In this document: piece after piece, positions 9,613-20,259 of the stretch
How the letters are laid out: every line of letters starts with the position of its first letter
Numbering within the stretch: the first letter of the stretch is position 1
Assembly (NCBI RefSeq): GCF_005146945.1
Contig: NZ_SWMS01000026.1
Location: forward strand, 34,142 to 98,141
Reading direction: 5' to 3'
Source: Prauserella endophytica
GTDB taxonomy: Bacteria; Actinomycetota; Actinomycetes; Mycobacteriales; Pseudonocardiaceae
DNA: 64,000 nt
The notes under the pieces: generated by a model
What the model saw: the letters and a program-made list of their open reading frames with translations, nothing else
Databases searched by the model: none
What the model was told of the DNA's origin: nothing
Program-made: the position numbers and the translations under genes

Positions 9613-12438
9613 CTATTCCGGCGTGCCGAGCAGACCGTGCCGGTGGGCGGTGGCCGCGGCCTCGACGCGGTTGGCGACGCCGAGCTTGCCGAGGATGTTC
9701 GACACGTGCACGCTCGCCGTCTTCGGTGAGATGAACAGCCGCTCGCCGATCTCGCGGTTGCTCAGGCCTTCGGCCACGAGTCGCAGGATGTCCAGCTCGC
9801 GCGCGGTCAGGCCGAATCGGGGCTGCTCGCCGGTGCCGTCCTCGCCGGGAAGGCCGATCCGGGCTCGCCTGGCCAGCGCCGTGACAGCGTCGTGTAGCGG
9901 CCGGGCGCCGAGGGCCTCGGTCAGCTCTGCGGCTCTGCGCAACGGGACCACCGCCGCGTCGCGCCCGGCGCCCGTGGCCAGCCGAGCCTCGGCCAGACCC
10001 AGGAGCGCTGTCGCCAGGTGCAGCGGGTGGCCGAGCGGTTCCCACGCCGCCACCGCGGTCTCCCACAGCGCCTGGTCGGGCTGCTGCTGGGCCCGCGCCG
10101 CCTCGGCCTCGAACGTGCGCGCCTCCGCCGCCTGGACCGGTCCGGCGATCCGGGTGCCGGCCGCCTGGCCGATCAGCGTCCCGAGGAGCGCGAGGTCTCC
10201 GGCCGCGCCCGCCACGCGCGCGCCGACCACCAGCAGCGGCCACGTGAAGCGGGACGAGACCGCGAGATGGGGGAACTCCAGCGCGGGCGGGACGATCTTC
10301 GCCGCCTCGGCGGGCTCACCACGGGCGAGAGCCAGCTCGGCCTCGAGCCGGGGCACGAGCAACAGTGTCGGCGGCGGCGCCGACCCGGTGCTGTGTGCCT
10401 TCGCCCGTGCGGCGAGATCGGCCGCGGTGTCGAGCTCGCCGCGGTGCAGCGCGAGGTAGGCCTTGTAGGCCAGCAGGTTCGTGTGGGTGGTGCCCTGCTG
10501 GGTGAGCTCCATAGCGTGGTCGAGCGACTCGGCCGCCTCGGCCCAGCGCCCGGCCAGCAGCAGGGTGCCGATCAGGTCGACGGCGTGCTCGGGCCCCGCC
10601 GACCGCGCGAGCCCGGCCTGGTGCGCGGCGGCCAGTCCGCGGCGGGCGACCTCCTCGGACTCGGCGAGCCTGCCGTAGGCCTGGAGCAGGTGTGCCTCGA
10701 ACCGCAGTGACCGCAGCCGGACCCCGTCCGCGCCCGCGCTCTCCGCCAGCGCGCGGGCCTTGGCCAGCAGCGGCAGCTGGCCGTCGAGGTCACCGATCCG
10801 GGCGGCGAGCACCGCGAGCGTGATCAGGGCTGAGGCCTCGGTGGCGTCGTCGCCCGCCGCGCTGGCCTCCTCCCGCGCGAGCTCGGCCGCGTGCCGCGCC
10901 TCGTCGGGCAGCGGCACCACGAGCAGGTGTTCGGCGAGCGAGTTCAGCAGGGCGCCGCGAGTCGGATGCCCGGCCGGGAGGAGGCGGACCGCGGCGTGGT
11001 GGTCGTCGAGCGCGCCGCCCGTGCCGAGCCGTCCGCGCAGCCGGGCGCGCAGGTCGAGCAGCAGGGCCACGCGGGCGGCGTGCGTGCCGCGGTCGAGCTC
11101 GGCGAGTGCGGCGGTGGCGAGCCGCTCGCCGCGTTCCGGCTCCCCGGCCAGCGCGGCGGCGTGGGCGGCGTGCTCCAGCACCGCCGCCCGGTCGTGGCCG
11201 ATGCGCTCGGCGCCGTCCGAGACGTCGGGCCAGAGTTCGAGGACGCGTTCGAGCATGCGGAGCTCCTCCGCGTGGGCCAGCGACCGGCGGGCGGAGCCGG
11301 CCGCCTCCCACGCGGCGGCGAGCGCGCCGGGTGCGTCGCCCGCGGCGGAGAGGTGGTGGGCCAGCCGCGAGTGCGCGCCGGGAACGCCGGCCAGCACCGC
11401 GGCGTAGCGGGCGTGCAGGGCGACCCGCTCGCCCGGCAGCAGGCTCGCGTGGACGGCGTCGCGGATCAGCGCGTGCCGGAACACGTAGTCGTCGCCGTCG
11501 ACGAGCAGCGTCCCGGCGTCGACGGCGGCGCGGACAGCGTCGGTGACGTCGCCGTGGTGCACGGCGGCCAGCACGGAGTGCGGCACCCTGGCCCCGCCGA
11601 CGGCGGCGGCCCGCAGCACCTCCCGCCCCGCCTTCGGCAGTTGCTCGACGCCCGCGAGCAGCAGGTCCTCCAGCGAGGCCGGAACCGTGGTCCCCGGACC
11701 GCTGTCGACCAGCGCCTCGACGAAGAGCGGGTTGCCGTCGCTGCGCGCGATGATCCCCCGCAGCGACTCCGGATCGGGCTCGTCGCCGAGGATTCCGCGG
11801 ACCTGGGCGACGACGGCTGCGTTGGTCAGCCTCCGCAGCTCCAGCCGCTCCACCCACGGCACGCGGCCGAGGCCCGCGAGCAGCGCGCGCACCGGGTGGG
11901 CGCGGCCGAGCTCGTCGGAGCGGTGGGTGACGAGCAGGAGCGTCCCGGGGGCGGCTCGCTGGTTGCGCACCAGGAAGTCGATGAGGTCGCGGCTGGAGCG
12001 GTCGGCCCAGTGGATGTCCTCGAGGACGAGCACCACGGGCCGCGCTGCCGCGAGCCGGGCCAGAAGCGCGAGCAGCCCCTCGAACAGGCGCAGGCGCGCG
12101 TCGTCGCCGGAGCGCGGGGCGGGGGCGAGCAGCAGCGGGGCGAGCGTCTCTCGCTCGGTGCCGGTGAGCTCGCCGGGCAGTCCGCGGAGCGCGGCGACGA
12201 ACGGGGCGAACGGCAGTCCGTCACCCGAGACGTCGAGGCAGCCGCCGGACAGGACGAGCACGTTCCCTGGGCCGGTGCGGAGGAACTCCTCGACCAGGCG
12301 GGACTTGCCGACGCCCGCCTCGCCTCCGATCAGGACCGTGGCCGGGTCGCCCGCCGTCGCGATGGCGAACGCCGCGGCGAGCCGGGCGGATTCCTCGCGG
12401 CGGCCCGCGAAGACCGGGCTCACGACCTGACTGCACAT
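9613..12438 (-). CDS. Large ATP-binding LuxR family regulator (LAL/MalT-like)
   Basis: 941-residue transcription regulator. The N-terminal AAA/STAND NTPase has Walker A GGEAGVGKSR and Walker B VVLVLEDIHWAD. A helical TPR-like middle follows. The C-terminal LuxR helix-turn-helix reads LTARELDILRLVAEGLSNREI and continues through SPKTASVHVSNILGKLG. The ATG at 12438 is chosen over the longer reading frame back to 12765 because it begins right before the conserved FAGRREE motif, and the longer frame runs through a palindrome. Such regulators sense a ligand through the middle domain; the ligand is unknown. The MFS gene downstream is the likely target. Confidence 0.9.
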   Translation of the reverse strand: MCSQVVSPVFAGRREESARLAAAFAIATAGDPATVLIGGEAGVGKSRLVEEFLRTGPGNVLVLSGGCLDVSGDGLPFAPFVAALRGLPGELTGTERETLAPLLLAPAPRSGDDARLRLFEGLLALLARLAAARPVVLVLEDIHWADRSSRDLIDFLVRNQRAAPGTLLLVTHRSDELGRAHPVRALLAGLGRVPWVERLELRRLTNAAVVAQVRGILGDEPDPESLRGIIARSDGNPLFVEALVDSGPGTTVPASLEDLLLAGVEQLPKAGREVLRAAAVGGARVPHSVLAAVHHGDVTDAVRAAVDAGTLLVDGDDYVFRHALIRDAVHASLLPGERVALHARYAAVLAGVPGAHSRLAHHLSAAGDAPGALAAAWEAAGSARRSLAHAEELRMLERVLELWPDVSDGAERIGHDRAAVLEHAAHAAALAGEPERGERLATAALAELDRGTHAARVALLLDLRARLRGRLGTGGALDDHHAAVRLLPAGHPTRGALLNSLAEHLLVVPLPDEARHAAELAREEASAAGDDATEASALITLAVLAARIGDLDGQLPLLAKARALAESAGADGVRLRSLRFEAHLLQAYGRLAESEEVARRGLAAAHQAGLARSAGPEHAVDLIGTLLLAGRWAEAAESLDHAMELTQQGTTHTNLLAYKAYLALHRGELDTAADLAARAKAHSTGSAPPPTLLLVPRLEAELALARGEPAEAAKIVPPALEFPHLAVSSRFTWPLLVVGARVAGAAGDLALLGTLIGQAAGTRIAGPVQAAEARTFEAEAARAQQQPDQALWETAVAAWEPLGHPLHLATALLGLAEARLATGAGRDAAVVPLRRAAELTEALGARPLHDAVTALARRARIGLPGEDGTGEQPRFGLTARELDILRLVAEGLSNREIGERLFISPKTASVHVSNILGKLGVANRVEAAATAHRHGLLGTPE

Positions 12439-12500
12439 GACCACGCCGAGCGTAGCGCCGCCGCGGCGTGGTGACGGCTCCTTTCGCGCCCCGGCTGGAT

Positions 12501-12553
12501 GGGAGCGAGGGAGCTTTACTCCCGTTTTCCGGAAGTGAAGCTCCCTCGCTCCC
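12501..12553. repeat. Large intergenic palindrome, family 2
   Basis: A 20-nt arm beginning GGGAGCGAGGGAGCTT (12501-12520) pairs with 12534-12553 with one mismatch. The 13-nt centre CCCGttttCCGGA is itself partly self-complementary. It lies 63 nt upstream of the LuxR-type gene start. Sequence and centre differ from the family-1 palindromes. It may act as terminator, operator or mobile palindrome; no second copy is seen in this window. Confidence 0.9.
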
Positions 12554-12556
12554 GCT

Positions 12557-12811
12557 TTGGGGAACCTGCTGCGGGTGGTCGCGAGCCGGTCGTCTTGCGC
12601 CGCCTGGCTCGGCCCGAGCACGCCCGGCGAGGGCCTCCTGGCCGCGATCATGGAGCGCGAGCGCGAGGCGGGCGCGCTCGGCAGGCAGCGCGTCGTCTTG
12701 CGGGCGCTGGTGTCCAACCGGTGCCCGCGGGTTCTACCGGTGCGGGCGACGAGCGGAACGGTCACGCGCTCGGGCGCGCCCGGCGCACGCGCCTTCCCGT
12801 CCGTCTCGTGA
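12557..12811 (+). pseudogene. Possible gene remnant or small ORF, 84 codons
   Basis: The 444-nt gap between the LuxR-type gene and the DUF4097 gene holds a palindrome (12501-12553) and this open frame, which starts at TTG 12557. Third codon positions are almost all G or C through about 12720 (for example the stretch encoding LLAAIMEREREAGALG), as in real genes here, then become less regular. There is no good ribosome binding site, the frame starts inside the palindrome edge, and no family is recognised. It may be the decayed remains of a longer gene rather than an expressed one. Confidence 0.3.
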
Positions 12812-12832
12812 ACAGGACCCTCTAACGCTGAG

Positions 12833-12863
12833 CGGCGGCCCGGCCGTCACGGCCGGGCCGCCG
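12833..12863. terminator. Strong hairpin terminator
   Basis: CGGCGGCCCGGCC (12833-12845) pairs perfectly with GGCCGGGCCGCCG (12851-12863) around GTCAC. It lies 20 nt past the stop of the minus-strand DUF4097 gene. On the plus strand it is followed by TTTCCTC, so it could stop transcription in both directions. Confidence 0.75.
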
Positions 12864-12882
12864 TTTCCTCACCCCCGGCCGG

Positions 12883-13809
12883 TCAGCTGGCCGCCTTGGT
12901 GATCATGGCGTCGCCGGAGCCGGTGCGGGCGCGGATCGTCAGCGGTACCGCGCCCTCCGGCGGCGTGTCCGCCACGTCGAGCTCGCTCGACACCCGGCCC
13001 GCGCCCGAGGACAGGTCGATCTCGGCCGCGACCCCGCCGCGGACGCCGATGCGGACGTCGCCCGAGCCCGTGATCGCCTCGATCGAGCCCGCCGCCGCGT
13101 CGGCGACGGACAGGTCGCCGCTGCTGGTCCGGATCAGCACCTCGCCGGCCACCTCGCCGAGCCACACGTCGCCCGTCCCGGTGGCCAGCGTCGCGGGACC
13201 CGGCAGGGACCTCGCCTCGACGTCACCGCTGCCCGAGCGCAGCTGCAGTCCCGCGGGCAACGGCCCGAGCTTCACCGCGCCGCTGCCCGTGCGCACGGTC
13301 GCCGCTCCCTCGGCGCCCTCCAGGTCCACCGCACCCGAGCCGGTGGAGACGTCGACCCGTCCCGCGGTGCCGGTCGCGGTCACGTTCGCGGTACCCGTGC
13401 GGACGTTCAGGTGCGAGCCCTCCGGCGCATGCACGGTCACCGCGAGCGGGGTGTTGCGCAGCGGCAGCGGTCTGGGCCCCTTCACCACGAGCCGGTTGCC
13501 GGTCTTCTCGATGCGGCTCTGCTCCACCGCGTCGCTCGGCGAGCCGGTGAGGTCGGCGCCGAACGCGCCTCCGAACTGGCCCCCGAAGCGCTCCCCGACC
13601 CAGCTCAGCAGGCTCGACACGCCCTCGGTCCACGGCGCCTGCGCGGACGGATCGTGCCGGATCTCGACGAGGACGTCGCCCTCCCCGAGGCGGACGTCCA
13701 CGCGGCCCACCGTCACGTCGAGGTCCAGCTCCAGCGGGCCCTCGGCGTCGAACGTCTGGCTGCGCACCAGCTCCTCGGGCGCGTCCTGTGGTTGCTCGGT
13801 CATGGTCAT
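12883..13809 (-). CDS. DUF4097 beta-strand repeat protein
   Basis: 308-residue soluble protein with no signal peptide. From about residue 130 it consists of short repeats ending in (T/S)-G-S-G-x-V or S-G-D-(L/V), for example VDVSTGSGAVDL, ATVRTGSGAVKL and VLIRTSSGDLSV, which predict a right-handed beta-solenoid of the DUF4097 (LiaG/PspC-associated) family. Its ATG overlaps the stop of the upstream ribbon-helix-helix gene, so both are made together. DUF4097 proteins often accompany envelope-stress systems, but the role here is unknown. Confidence 0.85.
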   Translation of the reverse strand: MTMTEQPQDAPEELVRSQTFDAEGPLELDLDVTVGRVDVRLGEGDVLVEIRHDPSAQAPWTEGVSSLLSWVGERFGGQFGGAFGADLTGSPSDAVEQSRIEKTGNRLVVKGPRPLPLRNTPLAVTVHAPEGSHLNVRTGTANVTATGTAGRVDVSTGSGAVDLEGAEGAATVRTGSGAVKLGPLPAGLQLRSGSGDVEARSLPGPATLATGTGDVWLGEVAGEVLIRTSSGDLSVADAAAGSIEAITGSGDVRIGVRGGVAAEIDLSSGAGRVSSELDVADTPPEGAVPLTIRARTGSGDAMITKAAS

Positions 13810-14333
13810 CCCTCCACCCAGCCGTGGAGGTGGGACCGGCTACCGCCGCCGCGGTGCTTCGGCCCGGTCCACTGCTGGTGCTGGTGGGTGCCCTGCAGGG
13901 CACCCTGTACGGCCTGCGAGACGAACGTGTTGAGCGAGACCCCCTGCGCCGCGGCCGCTTGCTCGGCCTGCGACTTGATCTGCTCGAACAGCCGCAGCGT
14001 CATGCGGCTGATGTCCCCGGTGTCGGCGGACGGCGGCGTAGGTGGCGCCGGCGGGGGAGGTGGCGTGCCGGGGCCACGGGGCGACTCCGGCGCGGTCCCG
14101 GTGACGACCACGCGCACGTCGCGGCCGTCGAGCCGGACCTCCACCACCTGGTCCGGCAGGTTGGCCGTGACCTCGGCGGCGAGGTCGGCCAGTGCGTTCA
14201 TCAGCGTCAGCCTCGCGGCGGGCTCCAGCGCCGCCGCCAGCACGGCCGCCGCGCGCTGCGTCTGTTCGTCGCCAGCGGAGGCCGCGGTGCTCAGGTCCTC
14301 CCGGAGGCGGTCGAGGTACGGCGTCAAATCCAT
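13806..14333 (-). CDS. Ribbon-helix-helix (HicB/Arc-like) protein
   Basis: 175 residues. The N-terminal half is helical (LDRLREDLSTAASAGDEQTQ). A proline-rich linker (about 82-101) leads to a ribbon-helix-helix segment, MTLRLFEQIKSQAEQAAAAQ then GVSLNTFVSQAVQGAL, of the type found in HicB antitoxins and Arc-like repressors. A His/Gly-rich tail follows. No HicA-type toxin adjoins it; instead the partner is the DUF4097 gene, joined by a 4-nt overlap. It probably binds DNA, possibly the TGACGTCA-like repeats just upstream of its own start. Confidence 0.75.
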   Translation of the reverse strand: MDLTPYLDRLREDLSTAASAGDEQTQRAAAVLAAALEPAARLTLMNALADLAAEVTANLPDQVVEVRLDGRDVRVVVTGTAPESPRGPGTPPPPPAPPTPPSADTGDISRMTLRLFEQIKSQAEQAAAAQGVSLNTFVSQAVQGALQGTHQHQQWTGPKHRGGGSRSHLHGWVEG

Positions 14334-14343
14334 GACACCACTA

Positions 14344-14395
14344 TGACGCCACTTCTGACATCACGCAACTGTCGCCGTGGCGTCTGGTGACGTCA
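14344..14395. promoter_or_regulatory. TGACGTCA-like repeats in divergent promoter
   Basis: Four related octamers lie between the ribbon-helix-helix gene and thyX: TGACGCCA (14344), TGACATCA (14356), TGGCGTCT (14378) and the perfect palindrome TGACGTCA (14388). GACGCCAC (14345-14352) and GTGGCGTC (14377-14384) form an inverted pair. This arrangement suits autoregulation by a dimeric ribbon-helix-helix protein; binding is inferred. Confidence 0.45.
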
Positions 14396-14457
14396 ACCGG
14401 GATTGTCGGGCGCGGGAGATACGCTGCCCGCAGTCGCAGAGGTGGAGGGAGTCGGAC

Positions 14458-15210
14458 GTGGCCGAGACGGTGTCACCCACGGTGAGGTTGATCGCGAAGA
14501 CGGAGTTCTTCCCGCCGGAGGACGTGCCGTGGTCGACGGACGCGGACGGCGGGCAGGCGCTCGCCGAATTCGCGGGCAGGGCGTGCTACCAGTCGTGGAA
14601 GAAGCCCAACCCGAAGACCGCGACCAACGCCGGGTACATCGACCACATCATCGAGGTCGGTCACCTCTCGGTGCTGGAACACGGTTCGGTGAGCTTCTAC
14701 ATCACCGGGATCTCGCGCTCGCTCACCCACGAGCTGATCCGGCACCGGCACTTCTCGTACTCGCAGCTGTCGCAGCGCTACGTGCCCGAGCGCGACGCGG
14801 CCTTCGTGGAGCCCGACGTGATCGCCGAGGACCCGGAGCTGCACGAGAAGTTCGTCGCCGCCGCGCAGGCGAGCGTGGACGCCTACACCGAGCTGCTCGC
14901 CGGGCTCGAGCAGAAGTTCGCCGACGCGCCCAGCGCCACGCTGCGCCGCAAGCAGGCGCGCCAGGCCGCCCGCTCGGTGCTGCCCAACGCCACCGAGACG
15001 CGCATCGTCGTCACCGGCAACTACCGCGCCTGGCGGCACTTCATCGCCATGCGCGCCACCGAGCACGCCGACGTCGAGATCCGCGCGCTCGCCGTGGAAT
15101 GCCTGCGGCAGCTGCAGAAGGCGGCGGAAAACGTCTTCGCCGACTTCACGATCTCGACCCTGCCGGACGGCACCGAGGTCGCCTCGAGCCCGAAGGTCCT
15201 CGAGGGCTGA
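14458..15210 (+). CDS. thyX: FAD-dependent thymidylate synthase
   Basis: Makes dTMP from dUMP using methylene-tetrahydrofolate, FAD and NADPH. The 250-residue protein contains the ThyX signature RHRxxSxxxxS as R95[13 protein letters not shown] 14458 is chosen because GGAGGGA lies 7-8 nt upstream; a longer frame to 14377 runs through the regulatory repeats. It is followed 3 nt later by an ACT-domain gene, and the block thyX to dapA to RNase J keeps the order of Rv2754c-Rv2752c. Confidence 0.97.
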   Translation: MAETVSPTVRLIAKTEFFPPEDVPWSTDADGGQALAEFAGRACYQSWKKPNPKTATNAGYIDHIIEVGHLSVLEHGSVSFYITGISRSLTHELIRHRHFSYSQLSQRYVPERDAAFVEPDVIAEDPELHEKFVAAAQASVDAYTELLAGLEQKFADAPSATLRRKQARQAARSVLPNATETRIVVTGNYRAWRHFIAMRATEHADVEIRALAVECLRQLQKAAENVFADFTISTLPDGTEVASSPKVLEG

Positions 15211-15213
15211 CGG

Positions 15214-15609
15214 GTGCGCCGTCTCGTGATCGACGTCCAGCCGGGCGAGTACGCCGTCGCCCGGCTGGACGCGACGGCGGCACTGCCGTCGCAGCTGCTC
15301 GACCCCATCGACGGCGAACTGGTCTCGCTCACCCGCACCGCCACCGAGCTGTCGGTGGTGTGCCCGGCCGCGGTCGCGCCCCAGGACGCCGAGGTGGAGG
15401 CGGACTGGCGGCTGCTGACCGTGCGCGGGCCGCTCGCGTTCACGCTCACCGGCATCATCGCCGCGCTCTCCAGTGAACTCGCCGCGGCCGGGGTCGCGCT
15501 GTTCAGCCTGTCCACCTTCGAAACCGACCACGTGCTCGTCAAGGCGCCGGACCTCGGCCGCGCCGTGATCGCGCTCAAAGCCGCAGGGCACGAGGTTCAC
15601 GGAGTCTGA
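15214..15609 (+). CDS. ACT-domain protein
   Basis: 131 residues with GTG start. The C-terminal half matches the ACT_7/CASTOR-like fold (LAFTLTGIIAALSSELAAAG then VALFSLSTFETDHVLVK), which usually binds an amino acid. There is no fused enzyme domain. It lies 3 nt after thyX and 58 nt before a Ser/Thr kinase gene, so it may be co-transcribed with thyX. The ligand is unknown. Confidence 0.8.
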   Translation: MRRLVIDVQPGEYAVARLDATAALPSQLLDPIDGELVSLTRTATELSVVCPAAVAPQDAEVEADWRLLTVRGPLAFTLTGIIAALSSELAAAGVALFSLSTFETDHVLVKAPDLGRAVIALKAAGHEVHGV

Positions 15610-15667
15610 CACCCCGTGATCGGCCGCCCGCTAACATCTGGGCGCACACGACGAGGGGACACAAGCG

Positions 15668-17209
15668 GTGACCGACGAGCAGCTCCGGCAGATCCAGACC
15701 ACGCAGGCGACCGCGGTGCCGCGCGTCATCGCCGGCCGGTACCGCCTGCTGAGCGAGCTGGGCCGCGGCGGGATGGGTGTCGTGCACCGCGCCGAGGACA
15801 CCGTGATCGGCAGGCACGTCGCGATCAAGGAGCTGCGTCTGCCCGACGGCGCCGAGGACGCCGGCGTCTTCCAGGAGCGGGTGCTGCGCGAGGTGCGCAC
15901 CGGCGGGAAGCTCAACGACCCCGCCGTGGTCACGGTGTACGACGTGATCGGCGAGGGTGACTCCACGTTCATCGTCATGGAGCTCGTCGAGGCGCCCACG
16001 CTGTCGGACGTGATCAGGTCACAGGGACCACTGCCGCCGCACCAGGTGGCCGCGATCGGCGACCAGGTGCTCTCGGCGCTGCAGGCCGCGCACACCGCCG
16101 GGATCGTCCACCGCGACGTCAAGCCGGGCAACATCATGGTCGGCGCGAACGGGCGCGTGAAGCTCACCGACTTCGGCATCGCGCAGGCCGTCGACGACCC
16201 CCGGCTCACCACCAGCGGCATGCTCGTCGGCTCGCCCGCGTTCATGGCCCCCGAGCGGGTCGCGGGCCGCGAGGCGCTGCCGGCCTCGGACCTGTGGTCG
16301 CTCGGCGCCTCGCTGTTCTTCGCTGTGGAGGGCTCGCTGCCCTTCGAACGCTCGACCACGGCGGCGACCCTGCACGCGATCATGCACGACGTGCCGTTCC
16401 TGACCCACGCGCAGGGACCGCTCGCGTCGGCGATCATGGGCATGCTGATCTCCACGCCCGAGGCCCGCATCACCGCCGAACAGGCTCGCGGACTGCTGGG
16501 CATGGCCGCGCAGCAGCCCGGCTACGCGCCGTCGACCCCGCCCGGCGGGCAGCACACCGCGCTCTACCCGAACGGCGGCCAGCCGCCGACCATGATGGGC
16601 CCGCCAACGGCCTTCGCCCAGCAGCGGCCCCCGGTGCGCAAGGGCAAGCGCAAGGGTCTGCTCGTCGGCGGGACGGTGGCGGCCGTCGCCCTCCTCGCGG
16701 GCGGTTTCTTCCTCGGCAAGCCCGTGTGGAGCCCCTCGGTCGACGAGGCGATGGCGCCGACCCTCACCTACGGCGAGGGCGGCGACATCGAGAGCTACTA
16801 CTTCGACGGCAGCTCGTACTGGTGCGTGAACAGCCCGATCGGCGCCGGCCGCTCGATCAGCAGCCAGAACTGGGTGGACTGCGAGGACGAGGAGCACGAC
16901 GCCCAGTTGTACGAGAGCTCGTATCCCGTGGGGCTCTCCGACGAGGAGGGCGCTGACGCGGCCGACTATCCCGGCCCCGAGCGGCTGAACGCGTTCGCCG
17001 AGGCCAAGTGCGCGGTGGCCTTCTACTCCAACCGCATCCGGCCGGAGGCACGGTCCTCCCTCAAGTACCAGGCGGTGGTTCCGTCCCGGGCCGAGTGGGC
17101 GAAGCCGCCGGAGGACAGCACCAGCGACCCGGTGCGCTACATCTACTGCTTCGTCGTCGGCGCGAACGACGGCCGGCTCAACGGTTATCAGACCAACCAG
17201 GTCAACTAG
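15668..17209 (+). CDS. Membrane Ser/Thr protein kinase
   Basis: 513-residue Hanks-type kinase. The catalytic domain spans about 20-285, with glycine loop ELGRGGMGVVH, catalytic lysine in VAIKEL, HRDVKPGNIMV and DFG (LTDFGIA). A proline-rich juxtamembrane stretch and one transmembrane helix (GLLVGGTVAAVALLAGGFFLG, about 335-355) follow. The extracytoplasmic region of about 150 residues has no PASTA repeats; it carries four cysteines that may pair. It probably senses an envelope signal. It sits between the thyX/ACT genes and dapA, with no phosphatase nearby. Confidence 0.92.
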   Translation: MTDEQLRQIQTTQATAVPRVIAGRYRLLSELGRGGMGVVHRAEDTVIGRHVAIKELRLPDGAEDAGVFQERVLREVRTGGKLNDPAVVTVYDVIGEGDSTFIVMELVEAPTLSDVIRSQGPLPPHQVAAIGDQVLSALQAAHTAGIVHRDVKPGNIMVGANGRVKLTDFGIAQAVDDPRLTTSGMLVGSPAFMAPERVAGREALPASDLWSLGASLFFAVEGSLPFERSTTAATLHAIMHDVPFLTHAQGPLASAIMGMLISTPEARITAEQARGLLGMAAQQPGYAPSTPPGGQHTALYPNGGQPPTMMGPPTAFAQQRPPVRKGKRKGLLVGGTVAAVALLAGGFFLGKPVWSPSVDEAMAPTLTYGEGGDIESYYFDGSSYWCVNSPIGAGRSISSQNWVDCEDEEHDAQLYESSYPVGLSDEEGADAADYPGPERLNAFAEAKCAVAFYSNRIRPEARSSLKYQAVVPSRAEWAKPPEDSTSDPVRYIYCFVVGANDGRLNGYQTNQVN

Positions 17210-17323
17210 ACCAGGAGGAATTCCCGTCCCGGACCGGTGAGACGGGCGATCCTCCGCCTGCCGTCGCGATCCGCGTCGCAGGGCCCTCGATCGGCGCGGT
17301 CGGCGCACTCACCGGGGGCCTGA

Positions 17324-20047
<2,724 letters not shown>

Positions 20048-20061
<14 letters not shown>

Positions 20062-20149
20062 CGGCGAGCAGCGCCAGCCCCACGGTCGCGAGCTGCACCA
20101 GCAGGGCGCGGCGGGCGCGGCGCTGCTCGGCACGGGTCGGATTGTTCAT
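20048..20149 (-). CDS. Small cationic single-helix membrane protein, 33 aa
   Basis: An ATG-started frame encoding 33 residues, with an arginine-rich N-terminus (TRAEQRRARR), one 16-residue hydrophobic helix (ALLVQLATVGLALLAV) and an RRR end. A near-ideal ribosome binding site, GGGGAGG, lies 5 nt before the ATG, which is the main reason to believe it. Its last 14 nt overlap the 3' end of the convergent RNase J gene. No family is recognised. It could be a membrane micropeptide or a toxin-like peptide; neither is supported beyond its shape. Confidence 0.5.
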
Positions 20150-20259
20150 GGTGACCTCCCCAGTCGGTCGTCGTCCTTGCCTGTCTTGCCTGTCCTGCCT
20201 TGCCTTGGAAGTCTCGCGGGCGCGGCCGGTTGCGCGCCTCCCTCGCGGGTGCCGCCGGG

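Noticed and set aside
12439..12765. N-terminal extension of the LAL regulator
   Set aside because: It would translate the 12501-12553 palindrome; conserved sequence begins only at the ATG at 12438.
13806..14333. HicAB toxin-antitoxin pair
   Set aside because: No HicA-type double-stranded-RNA-binding toxin is encoded on either side; the partner is DUF4097.
20180..20215. CTTGCCTGT tandem repeat upstream of the 33-codon ORF
   Set aside because: Short, imperfect and limited to about three units; likely chance low complexity.
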